From contig OY282447.1 of assembly GCA_958296165.1 (NCBI GenBank), positions 1,054,001 through 1,118,000 on the forward strand: DNA of 64,000 bases, in the 5' to 3' direction. A program made the position numbers and the translations under genes. A model generated the notes under the pieces. It was not told the DNA's origin. It saw only the letters and a program-made list of their open reading frames with translations, and made no database searches. The DNA is from an uncultured Pseudomonadales bacterium. Its GTDB lineage: Bacteria; Pseudomonadota; Gammaproteobacteria; Pseudomonadales; Azotimanducaceae. Numbering within the stretch: position 1 is the first letter of the stretch; every line of letters begins with the position of its first letter. Positions 8,743 to 17,603 of the stretch are shown here, one piece after another.

Positions 8743-9064
8743 GGTCGACCAATCATCGGACTCAAACGTCCGAAGTGCAAGTAGAGGTGCGGCATTCGTC
8801 TGGCGTCAGGGTCTGGCGCTCGCGGTCAAGGAAGCTCGGCGCTTCCGGCCCGTCAACAAACGCTGCGGTCCGCGACTGTCAAGCCGAACCTCACGGTTGG
8901 GTGTGCGACGTTTTAGTGCGCCAGCCGTCAGGCGGCCAGTGGCGGCGGCTTGTGCCGATGGCGCCAGAAGTCGTCGTAGCGTTCGCTGCGGACGCAGGCT
9001 CGCAGGGCCATGACGTCGTTGGCGCCGACCCTGCTCCAGCGCATGCCGGCGCACTTCAGGCGCT

Positions 9065-9271
9065 TGTCTGTTTAGATTCCCCCGTGGGCCTTCGGGAGGG
9101 TCCACCCTGCGGAGCCCTTCGAGGCGCCGCAGGGCAGGCGGTGGTCGGACCGTTTCAGGCGTTGGCCGCAAAGGGCCGCAGGCGAGTTTTGGTCGGCCGC
9201 CGTCTTCCCTCCATGTCCTGAACGGATACATGAGCATCGTGGCTCGCAAGACAAGCACGGGAGGAAGGAAG
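9065..9271 (+). ncRNA. Candidate IS110 bridge-RNA region
   Basis: The non-coding left end of the IS110 element, directly before the transposase ribosome-binding site. Characterised IS110 members transcribe a structured bridge (seeker) RNA from a non-coding end to specify donor and target. This stretch is GC-rich with local self-complementary pieces, for example gtgggccttcgggagggtccac and ccctgcggagcccttcgaggcgccgcaggg-like pairings between 9083 and 9140. The placement is family knowledge; the structure and borders are not established here. Confidence 0.4.
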
Positions 9272-9313
9272 ATGAAGCAGGATACAGCGAACATGGTCGG
9301 CGTGGACATCTCG

Positions 9314-10481
9314 TGAACTGGTTCAGTAGTTATGGCACAGGGGCTAGGCAGCCTCCTGAGCGACAAGGTACTCGTTGGGGGCGAGGTAGTCGAGGGCCGA
9401 GTGCGGGCGTTCGTAGTTGTAGAAGAACTCGTGTTTGAGGAGCTTCCTGGAGACGGCCTTGACGGTGAGGTCGCAGTCGAGGAAGTTCCAGAACTCGATG
9501 CGCGCTGTGCGGTTGGCGCGTTCGACGTGTCCGTTCCACTGCGGTCGCCGCGGCGGCAGGACGCGGAGGTCGATGCCGAGTTCCCTGCAGGCGTCCTCGA
9601 ACTCGGCCATGAACTCGCTGCCGCCGTCGACCTGGATGGAGAGCACGGGCACGGGGAAGCACTCGACGAGGGCGTCGAGGAAGCGCTTGGCGTTGAAGGC
9701 GGTGGCGCGGGAGAAGACGCGCGCGACCATGAACCGGCTGACCGGGCAGATGGCGCGGAACTCCTTGATGGTCTGGCCGTCGCGGGAGAAGGTCATGTGG
9801 TCGATCTGGACGAGCTGGCCGGGGCGTTCGGCCTTGTCGCCGTACTTCCAGCGCCGCGCCCAGCCGTCGAACCTGCGGCGGCGCCTGGGCTTGACCCGGC
9901 CTTCGCAGATGCTGGCGAGGGGCACGGCGCCGGCGGCGATGGCGCGCGAGAGGATGCGCCCGACGGTGGACACGCTCAGGCGCAGGCCCTTGCGTTCGAG
10001 CATGCGCTGGATCGGCGCCTTGCCCATGAACGGATGCCTGCGGCGCAGATCCAGGACGGCCTTCACGTCGCTCGGCTTGTACGACCAGCGCCGGACGCGG
10101 CGCGGGCGGGTGGACTTCGGCGCCAGGCCGCGCTGGCCGCTCGCGGCCAGCGCGGCCTTCCACCGACACATCGTGCGGCGGCTGACGCCGATCTCCCTCA
10201 GGGCGGCCGGCGCGGCGCAGCCGGCTCCGCGCAGTTCGTCGTACCGGCGGATCGCCGACAGGCGCTCGCGGGCCTCGGCCGGCAGCTCGGCGTCGTCGAC
10301 CTTGAAACTGCGGTACGATCGCGTCCGCATCGATTCGATCTTCATGGTTCGGGTCTCCTTTCAGTGGGTTTTGCGTTCACTGAAGGCTACCCGATCCGGC
10401 GTCGGCGGCGGGTCTTCCGTCGCCGACGCCGCCTCAGCCAATCACGGCCCGGGCTGTGCCAAATCTATCTGAGCCGGCACA
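9314..10481. mobile_element. IS481-like insertion sequence (innermost)
   Basis: A 1,168-base element with imperfect terminal repeats (left tgaactggttcag, right in reverse tgtgccggctcag, both followed by a tggcacag-containing stretch). The 6-base target duplication atctcg is at 9308-9313 and 10482-10487. It lies in codons 13-14 of the IS110 transposase gene and encodes one transposase on the minus strand. It is the youngest of the three nested insertions. Confidence 0.9.
9344..10345 (-). CDS. IS481-like DDE transposase/integrase
   Basis: A 333-residue transposase. An N-terminal helix-turn-helix (LREIGVSRRTMCRWKAALA) is followed by a linker and an rve integrase core. The catalytic triad is visible as VQIDHMTFS (Asp), IQVDGGSEFMAEF (Asp) and GHVERANRT (Glu). 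The C-terminus HEFFYNYERPHSALDYLAPN is typical. AAAGGAGA precedes the ATG. It is full length and intact, so the inner element may still be mobile. It is related to the 45984-46973 transposase but clearly different. Confidence 0.92.
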   Translation of the reverse strand: MKIESMRTRSYRSFKVDDAELPAEARERLSAIRRYDELRGAGCAAPAALREIGVSRRTMCRWKAALAASGQRGLAPKSTRPRRVRRWSYKPSDVKAVLDLRRRHPFMGKAPIQRMLERKGLRLSVSTVGRILSRAIAAGAVPLASICEGRVKPRRRRRFDGWARRWKYGDKAERPGQLVQIDHMTFSRDGQTIKEFRAICPVSRFMVARVFSRATAFNAKRFLDALVECFPVPVLSIQVDGGSEFMAEFEDACRELGIDLRVLPPRRPQWNGHVERANRTARIEFWNFLDCDLTVKAVSRKLLKHEFFYNYERPHSALDYLAPNEYLVAQEAA

Positions 10482-13094
10482 ATCTCGAAGTCGCATCTGG
10501 ACGCGCATCGGCTGCGCACCGGCGAGGCGGCGCAGTTCGGCAACGACGCGGCCGGGTTCGAGGAGCTGGCGGTCTGGATCGGCGCGGCGGACTGCGTGGT
10601 CCACGAGGCCACCGGGCGCTGCCACAGGGACTTCGAGGAGGCGCTCGCCGGGGCGGGTCTGCCGCTGGCGCGGGCGAACCCGCTGCGGGCGCGGCGCTTC
10701 GCGCAGTCGATGGGGCGCAACGCGAAGACCGACGCGGCGGACGCCGCGGTTCCGGCGCGGATGGGCGCGGCGCTGGATCTGCGGCCGACGGAGCCGCCGG
10801 GCAGGGCGCTGCGCGACCTGGGAGACCTGACGGTTGCGCGCGAGGCGCTGGCGCGGGACCGGGCGGCGGCGCTGAACCGCCGGAAGGGCCTGCGCGTGGC
10901 GCTGCTCGGGCAGCAGTGCCGGCGGCGGCTGGAGCAGATCGACCGGCAGCTCCGGGCCGTCGAAGCGGAGATCGCGCGCGTGCTGGCGGGCGACGAGGGG
11001 CTGTCGCGCCGCGCCGAGACGCTGGCCTCCATTCCAGGCGTGGGGAAGGCCACCGCGGCCGGGCTGCTGGCCGCGATGCCGGAACTGGGCGGCCTCGACG
11101 CCAAGGCGGCGGCCAGTCTGGCCGGCCTTGCGCCGGTGGCGCGCGAGTCCGGGCAGTGGCAAGGCAAGCGCTTCATCCAGGGCGGTCGCGCGCGCGTGCG
11201 CCGCCTGCCCTGCATGGCGGCCGTCGCCGCCGTCCGGCACAACCCCGATCTCGGCCGCAAGTGCCGCGACCTGATCGGCCGCGGCAAGCCGCCGAAGGTG
11301 GCGCTGGTCGCCGTCATGCGCAAGCTCCTGCTGCTGGCCAACGCGCTGCTCCGCCAGAACCGGCTCTGGACACCGCGAGCGGGCGACGAGCCGGCCGCCG
11401 CTCCGCCCGCGGAGGCGGCCGAGGAAGCCGGCGGCCCTTCGGGCCTTGGCGAAGGGAGCCTCGGCGACCGCAGCCAAGGCCCGAAGGGCCAGCCGCCAGC
11501 CCGCCCCGCCTCCGCGGGCGCCCAACCGCCGCACGGCACCTCCGACCTGCTTCCAGCCCCTGCCTGACACTCCGAAGACCGCAGCGACGGCCAACCTCGA
11601 GAGGTGTGTCTACATACAGCTCCAAAATCGACACTTGCAACACGGATACTCGCCGACCAGCGTGCGACAGGAGCTTTCGACCATGCCCGACCCGATCGGC
11701 AGCCCCATTTCCCGGTACGCGGGATAGCGCATTCTGCTCCGGTTGTTCTCCACGTAGCCGATGCACTGGTCGGCGATCCTGTCGCCGGCGTGTCGGCGCA
11801 GTTCGCGCAGCACGTCGTCGACGCGCCCTTCGGAGAGCGCCGCGCAGACCTTCTCCGACCAGGCTTGGCACAGATCCGTGCCGGCGCCGTACACGGCGCT
11901 CCCCACTTCCCAGAGTCGCTCCCTAGCGTGCCAGATGTCGACGATGCATATGGCGTTCGGGAACAGTTCCGCCACGGCGTTCCAGATCCACTTCGCGCCG
12001 TCGGCGATTGCCACCTGCCGCTCCGCCGCCGCGAATCCGAACCGCTCGGCGGCCCGCCAGAGACGCTGCGCGAACGCCGACGGTTCCGCGTCGACGTCCT
12101 TCGACGCGGCGCTGTCTATCGCCGCCGTGTGCCGCGCCGAACCCGCGTCCCGCTGCGGCAGGCCGGTCTTCGGGTCCTTCCGCTCCGCCGTGTGGAACAC
12201 CGCCGCCTTGGCCTCCCGAGTCTTCGACGGCCTGCCGTCCTTCCCCGTCCCCGCGTCCCGCCGCACCACCGGCACGCCCGTGCCGTCCGGGCTGCAGTAC
12301 ATCGTCTCCGCCGGCGCTTCGCGCAGCGCGACCGTCGCCTCGTCCCACGCCGCGATCTCCCGCCCGACCTGCTTCGCGCACCGCTCCGCCCGCTTCGCCG
12401 TCGTCTCCACCCCAGCCAGCCGGCCCAGACGCGCCGCCGCCTTCGCGAAGCTCTTCTCCGCACCTTCCTCCGCCAGCGCCCACAGCGCCGCCGGCGTCAA
12501 CCGCGCGCCGCTTCTCCCCGCGATGCCCAGCGCCCGGTCCAGCATGTGCAGTCCGCCCTTCGAGCACCCGCACGTCCAGTACCCGCGCCGCAGCGACAGA
12601 CGACCCGGCAGCGACAGCGGCACCGTCGAACGCGTGCCCCGACGGTGCATCGCCGAGCCGCACCGCGCACACGCCGGCGCCTCGAACTCGCCGTCCAGCT
12701 CCGACAGAATCTCCGACGCGCCCAACGCCGCGCCGCCCAGCAACGCGCCCCGCAGGTCCAGCTCGAACTCCCGGAATCCCCGAACCCCGCGCAGAGTCCC
12801 GCGGCAACGCTCGCGGAACTCCGGCGACGACATCAGCAGCAGACGCACCGCCGCCACCAGAAAGGCCCACTCCTCCTTGCGTTCCAGCGCTTCCCGCGCC
12901 AACATCACGTCCGTCATCGCGATTCCCTTCGCTCTGGTCTTCCATACCCTCAGCGTATCCCAGAATCGCGATGACTCTCCAACCCCTGCTCGCAACACCC
13001 GAGCGCACTAAAACGTCGCACACCCCTCACGGTTTCAAATGCAATCGCCCTTGGCCAGTCCGCAGTCGAAAGGCCCTTTGCTATAGTGCGGCCG

Positions 13095-15044
13095 ATGATC
13101 GTAGAACTCGGCCACGCCGCCACCATCGTTGCCTTGGCGCTGGCGCTAGCCTTGGCTGGCGCCGGCCAACTGAGCGCCGTCAACGCCTCTTGGCGAAACG
13201 CCGTGGCAACGCTCGCATCGGCGCAGTTCTTGTTCATCGCGTGCGGATTCGCCGCACTCGCCTACGCCTTCATCGGCAACGATTTCTCGGTGGCCTATGT
13301 GGCGCGCAATTCCAGCACCGCGCTGCCTTGGCACTATCGACTCAGCGCCACCTGGGGTGGCCACGAAGGTTCTTTCCTGTTCTGGACTCTAGTGCTGGCC
13401 GGCTGGACTTGGGCAGTGAGCTTAGGCGGTCGGCAGCTGCCGAATGACGTCCACGGCCGCACGTTGAGCGTGCTCGGCCTCTTGAACGTCGGCTTCCTGC
13501 TGTTCCTGCTTAGCACCAGCAGCCCCTTCGCCCGCTTGGTCGGCGCCCCGGCGGATGGCACGGATCTGAACCCGCTGCTGCAAGATCGCGGCATGCTCGT
13601 CCACCCGCCTTTGCTTTACTGTGGCTACGTCGGCTTCGCGGTGCCTTTCGCGTTCGCCGTGGCCGGTTTGCAGTGTGGGCGTTTGGATTCCGCGTGGGCG
13701 CGCTGGACGCGGCGCTGGGCGAACTGCGTGTGGGCGTTTCTCACCGTTGGCATCGCGCTCGGCAGCTGGTGGGCCTACTACGAGCTGGGCTGGGGCGGCT
13801 GGTGGTTCTGGGATCCGGTGGAGAACGCATCGTTCATGCCCTGGCTGGCCGGCACGGCGCTCATCCATTCCCTCGCGGTCACCGAGAAACGCGGCGCGTT
13901 TAAGAGCTGGACCGTGTTCCTCGCCATCGCGGCGTTTTCGCTCAGTTTGCTGGGCGTGTTCATCGTCCGATCCGGCGTCATTACCTCCGTTCACGCCTTT
14001 GCCGCTGATCCCGATCGGGGACTGTTCATCCTATTGCTCTTGGTGTTGGCGGTCGGTGGCGCGTTGGCGTTGTACGCCGTGCGTGCGCCGAGCACCCGCG
14101 CCCGTGCCGGCTACCACGGTATTTCGCGCGAGTTCATGCTGCTCGCCAACAACCTGCTGCTGGTGCTGGCGCTGGCGGTGGTGCTGATCGGCACACTGTT
14201 TCCGCTCGCCTACGAGGCGGCTACAGGCGGCGAGAAGATCTCCGTCGGGCCACCTTACTTCAACCGCGTATTCGTGCCGCTGGCGCTGCTGCTGGCCGGC
14301 TTTCTGGCGCTCGTGCCCATCGCCCGCTGGAAGCACACGCCTGTCAAACTGTTCAAGAGCGCGGGCCTGCTCGGCATCGGCGCCGCGGCCTTGGGAGTCG
14401 CGCTGCCGCTGGTGATCTTCGGCACAGTGCAGTTCGGCGCAGCCATCGCCATCGCCTTGGGCACGTGGCTGGCGGCGGTCCATCTAAGGGATGTCGCCGG
14501 CAGACGTCGCCTCTTGACGCGAGGCTATGTGGGCATGACGACCGCGCACTTGGGCTTTGCCATCGCCTTGATCGGCGTCGGCGTGACCAGCGAGTTCTCG
14601 CGCGAACTGGACGTGCGCATGGCGGTCGGCGACAGCGTGGAATTGGATGGAGTGACTTGGCGATTCCAGGCAATGCGGCAAGTGCAAGGCCCCAACTATG
14701 TGGCCGACCAAGGCGAGTTCGTGGTGAACGAAGACGTAACGCTGATTGCAGAAAAGCGTCGCTATGCGTCCAGCGGCGATGTCATGACCGAAGCCGGCAT
14801 CGCCGCTGGCTTTACTCGCGATCTGTTCGTGGCTTTGGGGGAACCTTTGCCGGACGGCGCCTGGGGCGTTCGCATCAACCATAAGCCGCTGCTGCGCTGG
14901 GTTTGGCTAGGTGCGTTTCTGATGGCCTTGGGCGGCGTTTGGGCGGCGACGGATCCGCGCTATCGACGCCTTCAACGGCGTCGAACCGCGCCCACGGACA
15001 GCACCTCGCCGAGCGCCCAAGAGCCGCGCCCGGCGGTGGCTTGA
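13095..15044 (+). CDS. ccmF: Cytochrome c-type biogenesis protein CcmF
   Basis: CcmF is the large inner-membrane subunit of the System I haem lyase that attaches haem to apocytochrome c in the periplasm. The 649-residue chain has many membrane helices and the haem-handling WWFWDPVENASFMPW signature (~residue 236), plus TWGGHEGSFLFW and LVHPPLLYCGYVGF. The ATG at 13095 gives the family N-terminus MIVELGHAATI; a GTG 9 bases upstream is less likely. It heads ccmFGHI. The ccmABCDE genes are not upstream: the pre-insertion neighbour was hicA. Confidence 0.96.
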   Translation: MIVELGHAATIVALALALALAGAGQLSAVNASWRNAVATLASAQFLFIACGFAALAYAFIGNDFSVAYVARNSSTALPWHYRLSATWGGHEGSFLFWTLVLAGWTWAVSLGGRQLPNDVHGRTLSVLGLLNVGFLLFLLSTSSPFARLVGAPADGTDLNPLLQDRGMLVHPPLLYCGYVGFAVPFAFAVAGLQCGRLDSAWARWTRRWANCVWAFLTVGIALGSWWAYYELGWGGWWFWDPVENASFMPWLAGTALIHSLAVTEKRGAFKSWTVFLAIAAFSLSLLGVFIVRSGVITSVHAFAADPDRGLFILLLLVLAVGGALALYAVRAPSTRARAGYHGISREFMLLANNLLLVLALAVVLIGTLFPLAYEAATGGEKISVGPPYFNRVFVPLALLLAGFLALVPIARWKHTPVKLFKSAGLLGIGAAALGVALPLVIFGTVQFGAAIAIALGTWLAAVHLRDVAGRRRLLTRGYVGMTTAHLGFAIALIGVGVTSEFSRELDVRMAVGDSVELDGVTWRFQAMRQVQGPNYVADQGEFVVNEDVTLIAEKRRYASSGDVMTEAGIAAGFTRDLFVALGEPLPDGAWGVRINHKPLLRWVWLGAFLMALGGVWAATDPRYRRLQRRRTAPTDSTSPSAQEPRPAVA

Positions 15045-15586
15045 GCAGCCCATTGCCGGGCGCCAAGCGATTGCTGCCGTTGGCGGTGTTCGCCGCACTG
15101 GCGGCGATCCTCTTTGCCGGCTTTTCCTTGCGTGATCCACACCTGCTCCCGTCGGCGCTCTTGGGCAAGCCGTTTCCAGATTTCGATCTGCCCCTCTTGG
15201 CCGACGCGCGACGGGTCGGCCGCGACGACTTGGTCGGTGCGCCGCGGCTCGTCAACGTATGGGCCACTTGGTGCCCAACGTGCTTGGCCGAACACGGCGA
15301 GCTGCTGCGCATTCGGATGGAGACGGGCCTGTCGATCGTCGGCATCAACTACAAGGACGACAGCGCCGAAGCGATCGCATGGCTGAACCGATACGGCGAT
15401 CCTTACGACTTCAACATCGTCGACTCGAACGGCGACCTCGGCGTGGAGCTGGGGGTGTACGGCGCTCCGGAGACGTTCCTAGTCGATGCCGATGGAGTGG
15501 TGCGGCACAAGCATGTCGGCGCCGTCACCGCGACCGTCTGGCGCGACCGGTTCGCACCCGCGCTGCGCAACCTGCTTGAGCGATGA
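15041..15586 (+). CDS. ccmG: Thiol:disulfide interchange protein CcmG (DsbE)
   Basis: A membrane-anchored periplasmic thioredoxin-fold protein that keeps apocytochrome c haem-binding cysteines reduced. One N-terminal membrane helix ([19 protein letters not shown]) is followed by the active site [14 protein letters not shown] and the cis-proline region [13 protein letters not shown]. The start is TTG at 15041, overlapping the ccmF stop by 4 bases; the frame is open further upstream but that would run inside ccmF. The length of 181 residues is normal. Confidence 0.94.
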   Translation: MSSPLPGAKRLLPLAVFAALAAILFAGFSLRDPHLLPSALLGKPFPDFDLPLLADARRVGRDDLVGAPRLVNVWATWCPTCLAEHGELLRIRMETGLSIVGINYKDDSAEAIAWLNRYGDPYDFNIVDSNGDLGVELGVYGAPETFLVDADGVVRHKHVGAVTATVWRDRFAPALRNLLER

Positions 15587-16041
15587 CCAGGGCGCTCATC
15601 CCGCTCGTCCGGCTCGTCCTGCTGGTCGGCGGCGTACCCGTGCTGGCTGCTTCCGCCATCGACGCGTTCGGCTTTGAGGATGCGCAAGCGGCGACTCGCT
15701 ATCAGCGGCTGCTTGCGGAGTTCCGCTGCCCCAAATGCTTGAACGAGTCGCTGGCCAGCTCCGGCGCGCCCATCGCCGTGGACTTGCGCCGTACGGTGCG
15801 GCGCCTGCTGGATGCTGGCGAATCGGACGACTCCATCCGCGCCCACCTGCAGGCTCGCTACGGCGATTTCGTGCTCTACGACCCGCCCCTGCGCCCGTCC
15901 ACCTGGCTGTTGTGGTTCTCGCCGCTGTTGCTGGCGCTTGTGGCTGGCGTCGTGCTGGCGCGGGTAGTGCGCAGACCAGCGCCAGCGCCAACGGCCACGG
16001 AACGCGAGCAAGCGCGCCAGCTCATGCAGAAGATCCAGTGA
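15583..16041 (+). CDS. ccmH: Cytochrome c-type biogenesis protein CcmH
   Basis: CcmH is a membrane-anchored thiol protein of the haem ligation complex that works with CcmG on apocytochrome cysteines. It has a signal-like N-terminus, the motif [14 protein letters not shown] (the CxxC of CcmH) near residue 49, the helical [20 protein letters not shown] region and a C-terminal membrane helix ([18 protein letters not shown]). 152 residues is the short CcmH form, with the TPR part encoded separately as ccmI. It overlaps ccmG by ATGA and ccmI by GTGA. Confidence 0.94.
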   Translation: MTRALIPLVRLVLLVGGVPVLAASAIDAFGFEDAQAATRYQRLLAEFRCPKCLNESLASSGAPIAVDLRRTVRRLLDAGESDDSIRAHLQARYGDFVLYDPPLRPSTWLLWFSPLLLALVAGVVLARVVRRPAPAPTATEREQARQLMQKIQ

Positions 16042-17543
16042 TCGACGCCTGGCTTGGCGCCGTCGCGGTGGCCCTGTTGGCGGTGGGGTATGTGGTCGTC
16101 GGCGCACGGCGCCGCGGCCGCCACACGGCGACAAGCGCCGAGGTCGATGCGACATTCGCGCAACGACGCCACGAGCTCGAAGCAGAAGCGCGCGGTCAGG
16201 GCCTGGACGCCGCCACCGTCGAAGCGCTTGAAGAAGAACTCGCGCTGGACACGTTGGACGAAGCGGCCGGGGGCGGCACGGAGCACAGTGCGCGTACCGA
16301 CCGGCCGCCGTTGTTGCACGTGCTCGCCGGCGGCCTCGCCGTGGCGGCATTGGCGGTTGGCTTGTACGCCCTTTGGGGCGAGCCGTATGCGCCCGTGCTG
16401 GCGCAGGCGTCGCAGCTGATGCAGGCCGATGGAGACGGGGGCGGCGTGGGCGGTAAGGCAGCTGCGCTCGAACGCTTGCAGGAAGCGCTGGTCGATCGCA
16501 CGCGGCGCCGGCCGAACGACGCCGACAGCTGGTTCTTTCTTGCCCACCTGCACATGGTCGCATCCGACTACGCCGCCGCAGCCAGCGCCTTTGCGACCTT
16601 GCGCGAGATCGCCGGCCCCAGCGAACAGATCGACATCGCCTGGGCGCAGGCCAGCTATCTGGCAGATGGCGCCGAGATGTCTGCGGCAACACGAGAAGTC
16701 GTCGATCGCGCCCTGGCCGCCAACCCCAACCACCCCGACCTGTTCGAGCTGCTTGCAATGGACGCCCTGCGCGGCCGCCAGTTCCTCACCGGCGCGCGTT
16801 ATCTGGTGCGCGCTCTCGGCCAGCCGATGGCGGACTCGCGCCGTCGCGTGTTGGCCGAGACTCTCGCCCTCGCCCGGGCGCGGCTCGATCCGCAGCGACC
16901 GTTCATCAAGGCGACCATCAATATCGAGGGCGAACCTATGCCGTGGTTGATGGTGTTCGCCCGTCCGGCCGATGGCGGCGCGCCGTTGGCCGCGCTGCGA
17001 CTGCCGGCGCGCAAGACGCAAACCGTAGTGCTCGACGCCGCCACCAGCATGGACGAAGCAAAATCTCTAGCCGGCGGCATGGTCGAATTGGTGGCAAGGC
17101 TCTCGGAGACAGGCGATGCGACGGCAGGCCCGCAAGCCATCTCCGCGCCGGTGGACGCGGCCACCCAACCCCGCATCGAGTTGACGCTCACCCGTCCGCG
17201 GCCGGCCCGGCCCAGCATCGCCCTCGACGTCTCTCTGCAGGAAGACCTCGACGCTGCGGTGCCGATCTTCATCATCGCCCGCCACCCGTCGCGGCCTGGC
17301 CCGCCGGTTGCCGTGCGGCGTTTGTTCGCAGGAGACTTGCCGGCGCACGTTGAACTCAGCGATGCGGACGCGATGCTGCCGGGCCAGCGTTTGTCCGATC
17401 TCGACGCCGTGCAGGTGGTGGCGCGCGCCAGCATCGGCGGCACGCCGAACGCCCAGAGCGGTGATTTCGAGAGCGATGCTGCCACCATCACGCCTGGCAC
17501 CGGCGGCACGACGCCGCTGCGCATCCATCGCCGCCTGCCCTAG
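16038..17543 (+). CDS. ccmI: Cytochrome c-type biogenesis protein CcmI
   Basis: CcmI is the TPR-containing apocytochrome c chaperone of the System I ligase. It has an N-terminal membrane helix ([18 protein letters not shown]), a cytoplasmic coiled loop with [20 protein letters not shown], a second helix ([21 protein letters not shown]), TPR repeats ([18 protein letters not shown]) and a C-terminal beta-rich domain. The start is GTG at 16038, overlapping the ccmH stop. At 501 residues it is a bipartite CcmI. It completes a four-gene operon with an overlap at every junction. Confidence 0.88.
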   Translation: MIDAWLGAVAVALLAVGYVVVGARRRGRHTATSAEVDATFAQRRHELEAEARGQGLDAATVEALEEELALDTLDEAAGGGTEHSARTDRPPLLHVLAGGLAVAALAVGLYALWGEPYAPVLAQASQLMQADGDGGGVGGKAAALERLQEALVDRTRRRPNDADSWFFLAHLHMVASDYAAAASAFATLREIAGPSEQIDIAWAQASYLADGAEMSAATREVVDRALAANPNHPDLFELLAMDALRGRQFLTGARYLVRALGQPMADSRRRVLAETLALARARLDPQRPFIKATINIEGEPMPWLMVFARPADGGAPLAALRLPARKTQTVVLDAATSMDEAKSLAGGMVELVARLSETGDATAGPQAISAPVDAATQPRIELTLTRPRPARPSIALDVSLQEDLDAAVPIFIIARHPSRPGPPVAVRRLFAGDLPAHVELSDADAMLPGQRLSDLDAVQVVARASIGGTPNAQSGDFESDAATITPGTGGTTPLRIHRRLP

Positions 17544-17603
17544 GGCCAGCTTGAGCGCTACTATTGACATGACTCCACCGACTAGACACGGCACGCTAGC
17601 GCC

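Larger units (their letters stand above)
9272..11567 (+). pseudogene. IS110-family transposase split by an insertion
   Basis: The start at 9272 follows GGGAGGAAGGAA. Codons 1-14 end in VGVDIS at 9313, and the frame resumes at 10488 with KSHLDAHRLRTG. The join gives 1,122 bases, a 373-residue protein with no stop. The N-terminal RuvC-like DEDD domain has VGVDIS, VVHEATG and KTDAADA. The C-terminal Tnp_20 domain has SIPGVGKATAAGLLAAMPEL and the serine-containing QGGRARVRRLPC region. It is now interrupted after only 14 codons and is presumably inactive. Confidence 0.93.
9065..11650 (+). mobile_element. IS110-family element interrupted by an IS481-like element
   Basis: The element lies within the ISKra4 transposase gene. 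Its borders follow from the frame-restoring join of that gene. A CT dinucleotide occurs at both junctions (9063-9064 and 11649-11650), in keeping with the short core used by IS110-type recombination, and there are no long inverted repeats. After removing the inner insert (1,168 bases plus one 6-base duplication) it is about 1.41 kb. It has about 207 bases of non-coding left end and 83 bases after the transposase stop. Confidence 0.85.
8928..12917 (-). pseudogene. ISKra4-type transposase split by IS110
   Basis: The gene starts at 12917 (MTDVMLAREALERKEEW) and reads to SSCRTLVGE at about 11651, then is cut. The remaining C-terminal codons (RLKCAGMRWS to HKPPPLAA, stop 8928-8930) lie beyond the insert. 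Joining 12917-11651 to 9064-8928 gives exactly 1,404 bases, a 467-residue open frame. It was therefore intact when hit. Zinc-binding CxxC pairs (CARCGSAMHRRG) and the FPNAICIVDIWHARERLW core match the copy at 32580-33998. Confidence 0.93.
8899..13025. mobile_element. ISKra4-type element carrying nested insertions
   Basis: Terminal repeats beginning gggtgtgcgacgttttagtg lie at 8899 and (inverted) ending at 13025. They are flanked by the 9-base duplication ctcacggtt (8890-8898 and 13026-13034), so everything between is one insertion event plus later inserts. Removing the inner IS110 element (9065-11650) leaves a 1,541-base element, close to the 1,539-base copy at 32474-34012. It inserted about 60 bases upstream of ccmF. 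Confidence 0.95.

Noticed and set aside
9332-11926. An 864-codon frame on the plus strand
   Set aside because: It runs antisense through the IS481-like transposase and then out of frame through the IS110 gene; composition is arginine/alanine-rich shadow sequence with no domain.
14903-15040. A longer CcmG beginning inside ccmF
   Set aside because: The added residues have no CcmG similarity; TTG 15041 gives the usual membrane anchor and the same 4-base overlap seen at the other ccm junctions.
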